Positions 61,021 to 64,000 of a stretch of DNA of 64,000 nucleotides are shown in pieces. Location: NCBI GenBank assembly GCA_964437365.1, contig CAYTGM010000008.1, forward strand, positions 124,001 through 188,000. The letters are read 5' to 3'. Numbering within the stretch: position 1 is the first letter of the stretch; each line of letters opens with the position of its first letter. The notes under the pieces were generated by a model that ran no database searches, was not told the DNA's origin, and was given only the letters and a program-made list of their open reading frames with translations. This stretch comes from CAYTGM01 sp964437365. GTDB lineage: Bacteria > Sumerlaeota > Sumerlaeia > SLMS01. Position numbers and translations under genes: made by a program.

Positions 61021-61851
61021 TTATTCTGATTCACCAGAGTCAGCCGGGTCAAAAATAATGACATCTCCGATTTCCAGCTTCAATTGATTAGAGGCGTTTC
61101 CCATCGAGACTGCCACTTCAAGTCTACCCGCAGAGTTGAAATAAACAAGTGGGCTTCCTTTTTGAACGTCACTGAATGTCCGTTTCAGTGTTCCCAAGGG
61201 AAGTGACCCAGATTGAAAGCGGCCTCTCTTGAGGTCCATATTCTTCGGCAGGTCTTTCTTTTTGAGGTTTGTCACGAGGTTACCAAACCGATCCACGTGA
61301 ATGATCGTGAGCTCCATACGGTTTCCATCTATCACTTCAAGCAGTGGAGGGCTGAGTCTGACCGGGTCCGTGATGTCAGTCCCAAAATCTGAAAAGGCGA
61401 GCTTCCCGCAAGCGAGAGCCGCTGCTGCAGGAGCAAATACGTCGCGTCCGTGGAAGGTCGTAGACTTACGATAATCGATCGGGTCTCTGTCTGGAATTTC
61501 ACGCAGCTCTGTCCCTTCAAGGTTAAAGAGAGGGTTGAGGATGCCGTTATCCGGTGCGATGAAATACTGCAGTCCGCGTTTCAAACAAAGGGGTCGTCTT
61601 TCTGAACCCACTCCAGGGTCAACTACCGCAATCGTGATCGATGCATCAGGCAGCCAGTGCAAACTGTCCTCAAGGTATATAGATCCTGATACGATGTCCT
61701 GGGGGAAGACCTCGTGAGTCAGATCTATAAAAGGACCAGTCGCGCCTGTTTTCAACATGACGGCCTTCATGATTCCAACAAAGGGGTCTTGAGTACCGAA
61801 GTCAGTCAGAAGAAAAATCGGAGGTTGATTCTCCGAGACTGGGGGACACAT
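61021..61851 (-). CDS. SAM hydroxide adenosyltransferase (SAM hydrolase, DUF62)
   Basis: This 276-residue protein belongs to the fluorinase/chlorinase-like fold whose widespread members hydrolyse S-adenosylmethionine to adenosine and methionine. Conserved segments are FLLTDFGTQDPFVGIMK at the N-terminus (Asp contacts ribose), VVDPGVGSERRPLCL, and APDNGILNPLF. It lacks an obvious fluorinase-specific loop. The start has AGGAGAT 7 nt before the ATG. It is the middle gene of an HDAC-SAM hydrolase-ribF leftward run with short gaps of 18 and 29 nt. The biological purpose of these SAM hydrolases is unsettled. Confidence 0.88.
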   Translation of the reverse strand: MCPPVSENQPPIFLLTDFGTQDPFVGIMKAVMLKTGATGPFIDLTHEVFPQDIVSGSIYLEDSLHWLPDASITIAVVDPGVGSERRPLCLKRGLQYFIAPDNGILNPLFNLEGTELREIPDRDPIDYRKSTTFHGRDVFAPAAAALACGKLAFSDFGTDITDPVRLSPPLLEVIDGNRMELTIIHVDRFGNLVTNLKKKDLPKNMDLKRGRFQSGSLPLGTLKRTFSDVQKGSPLVYFNSAGRLEVAVSMGNASNQLKLEIGDVIIFDPADSGESE

Positions 61852-61869
61852 GAAGAGATCTCCTGTTAA

Positions 61870-62799
61870 TCAATCTAAAGCATAGTCAGCAGCGTTTGCA
61901 TGCCGGGTCAACCGAAGGCAGGCATCAACCGTTTGAAGATGAAGGTCGATCGTATCCTCCAGGTTCTTCGCGTAGCCTCCTGAGACGACCGTCAGGAATG
62001 GGATCTGGTGTTGGAGCATTGTCTGCAGGACAAGTTCGTCTCGAAGTTGCATCTCTTCCTTCGTCAAACCAAGCCTTCCGAGTTGATCATCTTGAAAAGT
62101 ATCGGCTCCAGCTGCGTAAATGACAAGATCAGGTTGATGGTTAACAGCTGCTTCTATCGCCTCTTCGAGAGCTCGCCTATACGTGTGAAATCCCGGGTTT
62201 GCTGGGAGCCCAATATCGAGATCACTCTTCTCTTTTGTTCGTGGATACTGGTCTTCTTCGTGAATAGAAATTGTCAAAGTTGATGAGTCGTCTTTGAATA
62301 TATTTGCCGTGCCATTTCCTTGATGGACATCCACATCAATTACGGCTGATTTGTTGATTTCACCAGATCCCTTGAGCACTCTCAGTGCGACAGCGATATC
62401 ATTGATATAGCAAAAGCCTTCGGCATGGTCCGCAAAACCGTGATGATATCCACCTCCAAAGTGGCAGGCAGCTTTCCTGGCTAAGGCCTGTCTTGACCCT
62501 GTTATCGTTCCCCCGGCTGTATAGATCATCCCCTCAATGATCGAGCGTGTGATAGGAAGCTCACTCCTCCTTGTTCTTTCTGTATGTTTATAGTTCTCCA
62601 GATCAGTAACATATTCCGGTGTCAGCACTGAGAGAAGTTCTTCTCTCGTCGCTCTTGGAGATTCAATAATCTCTTCCTCTCGAACTCCCAGTCTTTCAAC
62701 GGCAGCTTCTTTCAGGAGACGGAATTTCTGTGTGGGAAAGACATGTTTCCCAATATCTACTTCGTAGTGAGGGCTCCAGACGAATGCGGGACGGATCAT
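61870..62799 (-). CDS. Histone deacetylase family (AcuC/HDAC-like) protein
   Basis: This 309-residue arginase/deacetylase-fold enzyme has the zinc-site and catalytic residues: CHFGGGYHHGFADHAEGFCY (tandem catalytic His), AVIDVDVHQGNGT (Asp-x-His zinc ligands), and VIYAAGADTFQDDQLG with the distal Asp ligand. TVVSGGYAKNLED closes the domain. Bacterial members act as lysine or polyamine deacylases (AcuC, acetylpolyamine amidohydrolase). Substrate cannot be read. It opens a leftward run with the SAM hydrolase and ribF genes. Confidence 0.9.
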   Translation of the reverse strand: MIRPAFVWSPHYEVDIGKHVFPTQKFRLLKEAAVERLGVREEEIIESPRATREELLSVLTPEYVTDLENYKHTERTRRSELPITRSIIEGMIYTAGGTITGSRQALARKAACHFGGGYHHGFADHAEGFCYINDIAVALRVLKGSGEINKSAVIDVDVHQGNGTANIFKDDSSTLTISIHEEDQYPRTKEKSDLDIGLPANPGFHTYRRALEEAIEAAVNHQPDLVIYAAGADTFQDDQLGRLGLTKEEMQLRDELVLQTMLQHQIPFLTVVSGGYAKNLEDTIDLHLQTVDACLRLTRHANAADYALD

Positions 62800-62828
62800 C
62801 AGTCCTGGTTTTTCAACTTTCTAAAAGT

Positions 62829-62852
62829 TTAGAGCCCTGTGAAGGGCTCTAA
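62829..62852 (-). terminator. Hairpin after the M14 peptidase gene
   Basis: TTAGAGCCCT (62829-62838) and AGGGCTCTAA (62843-62852) form a 10-bp perfect stem with a GTGA loop. On the leftward strand it is followed by ACTTTTAG. It lies about 40 nt after the peptidase stop. Confidence 0.65.
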
Positions 62853-62888
62853 CGTGGAAAGGCAGTAATTGTACCTGACTTGATTAAC

Positions 62889-64000
62889 CTAGAAGATCAT
62901 AAAGGCTTCAGGTAAGGAGGAAGAGGTGAGGTCAATTTCAAAGTAGTCGGCGAGGGCCAGCCCCATTTCCATCCCCACCTGCACGTAATCTTCCCTTGTG
63001 CTGGAAGAGTTGGCGCTGTTGCTCGGAGGAAGATCATAGGTTCCCTCAAAGGTAATCGCCATGACAGGCTCCCACGCCCCTGATGGATGAACTGTATAGC
63101 GGTCGTGCATCATACTCTCCACATAGGGGCGGCTGGAACCGAGTGTGCTCGAACGGCTGTTCCCATCATTAACAAATACACTGCGGTTTTTAAAGGCATT
63201 CACCCATTTATTCTCCAGCGCGTTGACCTCCGGAATAACACCTGTACCGTTGATGTTATAGTTACCAACATGCACAAAGTGGTACGGGGCCTCATAGCCA
63301 TGGGTAGAGTGAAGGTTAAGCAATACTTTTATCGGAGATATACCAGGTGAGGTCGAGGTACCCATGAACTCTTCAATCTTCGTTCGCAATGCTAACACGG
63401 CCGGTGTTGTATTATTGTAAGGTGAGCCCCATTGAACCTCCAGGTTTACTCCAGAAGCATTTGTTCTGTAATTTCCTACCTGAACTCCATCCGGGTTTGC
63501 CATGATAACGATGTTAATGATGACCCTTTCGAGAAAGAGGTTACTCTCGTAAGTGTCTGAAGTCAGCCAGTTGATCAGGCCTTCGGAATTAAAATAAGCT
63601 GTGTTCTCACTTGGGTGAACAGCGGAGTGAATCCACACTCTTTCCTTGTCCTGTTCAGGAATTGCCGTATTTGTGATGGTATACATATAGATTGGATTGG
63701 TCAGCCCTGAGGTTCCAATTTGAGTTTCCGTCACCATCGGGTGCAGCTTGATCTGGTTTCGATAAGCTTCGAAGTGCGTAAAAGTATAGGGGAAATACTT
63801 TGCAACTCTTATCGACGTCACTCCGGGCGGAGTTGTCAGCGTGAAGAAATGCGTTGTTCCAGATCGAAAGTAATTCGCGGAAGCAGGAACACGCTCGTAG
63901 GTGTCTCCACCATCAATGCTCCAGACAGGACGAATAGGTTCGCTCACACCCGTATTCGATACTTCAAAATTGAGCGTCTCGCCGCCAGAGTCAATATTCC
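62889..64000 (-). CDS. Secreted M14-family zinc carboxypeptidase, N-terminus outside window
   Basis: The frame stays open to the right edge, so only 370 codons of the 3' part are seen. Residues just inside the edge (GGETLNFEVSNTG) look like a β-sandwich domain that begins further right. The catalytic domain has VWIHSAVHPSENTAYFNSEG with zinc ligands (HPSE), MANPDGVQVGN, the later ligand in LLNLHSTHGYEAP, and the catalytic Glu near MAITFEGTYD. It should be exported, although the leader is not visible. It ends PEAFMIF, one of the short hydrophobic C-terminal tails in this window. A terminator hairpin follows. Confidence 0.85.
   Translation of the reverse strand, partial: NIDSGGETLNFEVSNTGVSEPIRPVWSIDGGDTYERVPASANYFRSGTTHFFTLTTPPGVTSIRVAKYFPYTFTHFEAYRNQIKLHPMVTETQIGTSGLTNPIYMYTITNTAIPEQDKERVWIHSAVHPSENTAYFNSEGLINWLTSDTYESNLFLERVIINIVIMANPDGVQVGNYRTNASGVNLEVQWGSPYNNTTPAVLALRTKIEEFMGTSTSPGISPIKVLLNLHSTHGYEAPYHFVHVGNYNINGTGVIPEVNALENKWVNAFKNRSVFVNDGNSRSSTLGSSRPYVESMMHDRYTVHPSGAWEPVMAITFEGTYDLPPSNSANSSSTREDYVQVGMEMGLALADYFEIDLTSSSLPEAFMIF

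Overview
The window is bacterial chromosome from an uncultured-looking, Gram-negative (diderm) organism. Evidence for an outer membrane is a complete tripartite RND efflux operon with a TolC/OprM-type lipoprotein, several lipobox proteins, and many signal-peptide proteins paired with a type II secretion-like pseudopilin cluster. The gene mix (lamin-tail and golvesin-like domains, large secreted glycoside hydrolases, an array of enlarged GspG-type pseudopilins, CIA30, DUF2959, iPGM) would fit the PVC superphylum or a neighbouring candidate phylum. No rRNA or other taxonomic marker is present, so this placement is only an inference.

Layout. 1-490 is a truncated unknown gene. 491-1840 is non-coding and holds hairpin repeats. 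1909-4291 is an SPFH/zinc-ribbon pair. 4423-6705 is a secreted endonuclease I. 6920-10471 holds a methyltransferase, phosphoglycerate mutase and a CIA30 protein. 10743-13868 is a leftward glycan cluster (glycosyltransferases and a sulfotransferase). 14151-20151 is the RND efflux operon. 20275-23766 is a large modular secreted glycosidase-like protein. 24409-26702 holds mgtE, with a structured-looking leader, and a divergent uracil-DNA-glycosylase-like gene. 27006-35892 is a nine-gene pseudopilin cluster (GspH/I/J/K-like plus five GspG-like). 36017-41953 holds a glycosyltransferase, a thioredoxin-fold lipoprotein, a cohesin-like secreted protein, a second glycosidase and a cupin. 42006-48180 holds tRNA-Cys, araB, a GH3 enzyme and comM/yifB. 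48226-50137 is a repeat-rich locus around an IS200-type Y1 transposase. 50158-64000 holds a polysaccharide deacetylase, DUF2959, two M14 peptidases, tRNA-Ser, PilZ, serA, dapA, a flippase, ribF, a SAM hydrolase and an HDAC-family protein.

How the parts may work together. The pseudopilin cluster is probably part of the export route for the many secreted degradative enzymes here (endonuclease, glycosidases, GH3, deacetylase, M14 peptidase). Four of these end in a very short hydrophobic/aromatic C-terminal tail, three of them with Ser-Trp, which may be a sorting or maturation signal. The secretin, ATPase and inner-membrane platform are not in the window.

The most distinctive region is 48226-50137. 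A stand-alone HUH/Y1 transposase gene is flanked by two equal-length 403-bp mirror cassettes. Each cassette is a three-hairpin element in opposite orientations around a spacer, and one side has a 201-bp tandem array. One hairpin keeps its architecture while its stem sequence changes, and a related hairpin lies 47 kb away at 1189-1219. This looks like a REP/BIME-type system with its RAYT-like transposase. A second, unrelated 46-bp dispersed repeat occurs in two convergent intergenic regions (about 35974 and 59844).
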